From positions 13,190,303 through 13,254,302 of the forward strand of contig NC_087075.1 of NCBI RefSeq assembly GCF_026151205.1: a stretch of 64,000 nt of DNA. Direction: 5' to 3'. Positions within the stretch are counted from its first letter, which is position 1, and each line of letters begins with the position of its first letter. Source of the DNA: Bolinopsis microptera. Taxonomy: Eukaryota > Ctenophora > Tentaculata > Lobata > Bolinopsidae. Shown piece after piece: positions 61,968-64,000 of this stretch. A program made the position numbers and the translations under genes. The notes beneath the pieces are model-generated. The model had not been told where the DNA came from. It made no database searches and worked only from the letters and a program-made list of their open reading frames with translations.

Positions 61968-62729
61968 CTGAAACAAACTTTTAAATTATCATATTTAATT
62001 ATTAGTTGTTTTATTTGAAACCCAAAATTAAGTAGCATAAATTAAATAGCATTTACAGAGTCAAAATATCAAACGAAAGTTTATAACAGCTTTCTGCGGG
62101 ATAGAGTGAGACGTAACAGTTTTTTAGGTGACCGAGTGATTGATCTTCTAGTGTATACAGTATAGATTGCTGCGCATGTCCAAGTAAAGTGTACACTTAC
62201 AGATCCAAGAGCCAAGCGTACTGCTATTTTAAAATAAAAGTATACAAGGTAATAAATGCATGTCTTAATTAAATATTAATTAATTGTCAAGTAGTCTAAT
62301 CAATTATTACAATTCATTATAACTTATAAGTATAATAATTAATTATACTTATAATATAAGTATAAATTAGTCTGATTGGGAAGTGCGACTTTAGTACATC
62401 CCAGATTTAATGGATATAAATAATCCACTCTCTAGTTAATACAGCCAGTGACGAAATTCTTAAATAACTTTAAGTAACACGTTATAAGTAACACATTTTC
62501 AGACAGCACGCTCGCATGGTCGATTAACAACGCCTGTTTGTTTGTTTTACAAATGCTGATGGAATCAAACGGAACATTGAAACATGCTAAAATCTTAATG
62601 GTTATAGGTTGCTTTCTTCATCGCTTAATTCAGTCAGTCAACCAATTTTCTGGTGTTGGACTATATAATTTTAGCAGTCAAGCAATTGGTATCTCGTGCG
62701 TTGTTAAGCGTTGTTAAGCGTTGTTAAGG
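61968..62729. promoter_or_regulatory. divergent intergenic region
   Basis: It lies between the most 5' certain CNBD2-like exon (-) and the start of the 62730 gene (+), so it should hold remaining CNBD2-like 5' exons and perhaps a shared promoter. GCGTTGTTAA is repeated three times just before the plus-strand ATG (62699-62729). Confidence 0.35.
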
Positions 62730-64000
62730 ATGAAAAATGTTTTACTGTCGCTAGTCTTACTAGTCATACTCTTAGTTTTAGCAGGTATTTATGAAATGTT
62801 CTAACTGATTTTCAATTGCTCTTCTTTTCTCCTTTAGCTTTCATTAAAACAAACACTGAACAGCTTAGTTCTCAGGTTGTTGATGCATTATTTCATGTTA
62901 GGCAATAGTAATGTGCTGTACTTCAATACACACTCGCCAGAATCGTCGTTAAAACATGATGATCCGCGAGATTTCAGCGGTATAAAATGTAAGAATTGAA
63001 TATTCCAGAGTCTGGTAAAAAGAAGAAGAACAAGGAAAAAGAAGCTGGAGTGGAAATAATAGAATTAGAGGAAGAAGAGGAGGAAGGAAAAAAGAAAAAG
63101 AGCAAAGGCAAGAACAAAGATAAAGATAAGGATAAAGGTAAAGTTGTCAATGAATTATTTATAATATCTTCTTTCTTTCTTTCGTACAAAACCAGCCAAT
63201 ATGCAAAATATTGTGAACTTTGAGTTTGGTATCTGCATCGAGATTTGTCTGACCCGTTAATTGTTTAGTAATTTCAATTTACTACTTATTATTTTTATAA
63301 ATTTATTCACCCTTTTCGCCATAGTTTGGTGAAAGCAAATAGCGAGTGACGTTGGCGCCTTAAATCAAGTATTTCAATCTCGGTAAAAAACGTCAATTCC
63401 AGGAAAAGACAAAAAGAAATGCAAAGGAAAAGGTAAGAAAAAAGTTTGCGAGGAAGACACTGAGGTAGGTAGCGTCGGTCTCTCCGGGAAGGAGGAGAAA
63501 TCTTGCAAAAAAGATGAGGGAAGCCTAGTGGCCTGCATCGCCGAGGGCACCTACATCCTCAACTTAGAAGAGTACTCCTTCAAGGAGGAGCTAATCGAGG
63601 AGCTTCACAAGTCGAAGGAATATAAGAATATGATAGAAGAAGCGGTTGATGCCATGGCAGATGGAATCGTCTCAGACTACTTAGCTTCGGATGAGTTTCA
63701 GAACCACATCGAGGGTGTCATCGAAGAGTACAACCAGACTGCTGAAGCCCAGGAGACCATCAAGAAGTCAGTGGATGACGTTGTGGCAGAGGAGACAAAA
63801 AAGCTAGAAGCAAAGCTAGATGAAGAGGTACAAGTGATAAAAGAAACTGAGGTTGAGGCTCTTGATCTGCTAGAACAATTTGTATTGAAGCTTTATGATC
63901 TCTCTATCGAAAATCGGGGAATATATCATAGTAATATTGAAGCTGATTTTTTGCACATGGTCTCGGCCTTCCTCCCGGATACTACTGCTCCAGTCTGGGA
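62730..64000 (+). CDS. unknown Lys/Glu-rich protein with N-terminal hydrophobic segment (3' end outside window)
   Basis: Exons 62730-62784, 63009-63137 and 63403-64000+, joined in consistent phase (1, 1). Exon 1 encodes MKNVLLSLVLLVILLVLA, a signal peptide or signal anchor. Exon 2 and early exon 3 are charged and low-complexity (KKKKNKEKEAG, ELEEEEEEG, KDKDKDKG, KDKKKCKGKGKKKVC). Exon 3 then stays open for ~199 codons to the window edge with alpha-helical, acidic sequence containing ACIAEGTYILNLEEY, YKNMIEEAVDAMADGIVSDY and LLEQFVLKLYDLSIE. I do not recognise the family. A possible extra or alternative exon (62838-62876, AFIKTNTEQLSSQ) breaks phase and is not included. Protein is probably secretory or membrane-bound. 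Confidence 0.65.

Noticed and set aside
62838-62876. Extra exon AFIKTNTEQLSSQ between exons 1 and 2 of the 62730 gene
   Set aside because: Fits exon 1 but leaves phase 0, incompatible with the next exon, whereas exon 1 joins exon 2 directly in phase.
62974-63189. Antisense Ser/Leu/Phe-rich frame
   Set aside because: It is the reverse of the Lys/Glu-rich exon of the plus-strand gene.

Overview
The window looks like nuclear DNA of an invertebrate animal. It has AT-rich, sparse coding sequence cut into short exons with GT/AG introns, class A GPCRs, a metazoan-type cyclic-nucleotide-binding gene, short degenerate TTAGGG tracts, and a heavy load of DNA-transposon debris and minisatellites. I see no bacterial operons, RNA operon or CRISPR array. 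I cannot place the phylum; the transposon proteins are of types common in cnidarian, sponge, mollusc and other invertebrate genomes.

Layout. 1-713: 3' end of an LGR/relaxin-receptor-like GPCR (+) whose tail is a 28-residue tandem repeat. 1302-1604: hAT-type MITE with a perfect 8-bp target duplication. 1920-6977: 5-kb fold-back element with 1.58-kb inverted arms around one LINE-ORF1-like gene. 9224-10468: three 3'-terminal exons of a CNBD2-like gene (-), followed by several minisatellites. 19366-22919: decayed transposon, probably Academ-like, with a nuclease/CXC-type protein broken by stops and a frameshift. 23-51 kb: few recognisable genes; MITEs, fold-back repeats, dispersed repeats, and at 38.6-40.3 kb a dense 'hairpin island' beside a Crypton/DUF3504-like open frame. 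51530-57310: a complete 11-exon class A GPCR gene (+, 453 codons plus stop). 58023-61967: 5' exons of a CNBD2-like gene (-) encoding a cyclic-nucleotide-binding domain with its phosphate-binding cassette. 62730-64000: start of an unknown secreted or membrane-anchored Lys/Glu-rich protein (+), running off the end.

How the parts relate. The CNBD2-like exons at 58-62 kb and at 9-10.5 kb are on the same strand, encode successive parts of the same protein family, and reading phases can be made to agree through a Pro-rich candidate exon at 13.7 kb. They may be one gene of about 53 kb that contains the opposite-strand GPCR gene and most of the transposons in its introns; two separate genes remain possible. 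Exon models were assembled by eye from splice signals, phase continuity and family resemblance, without any search.
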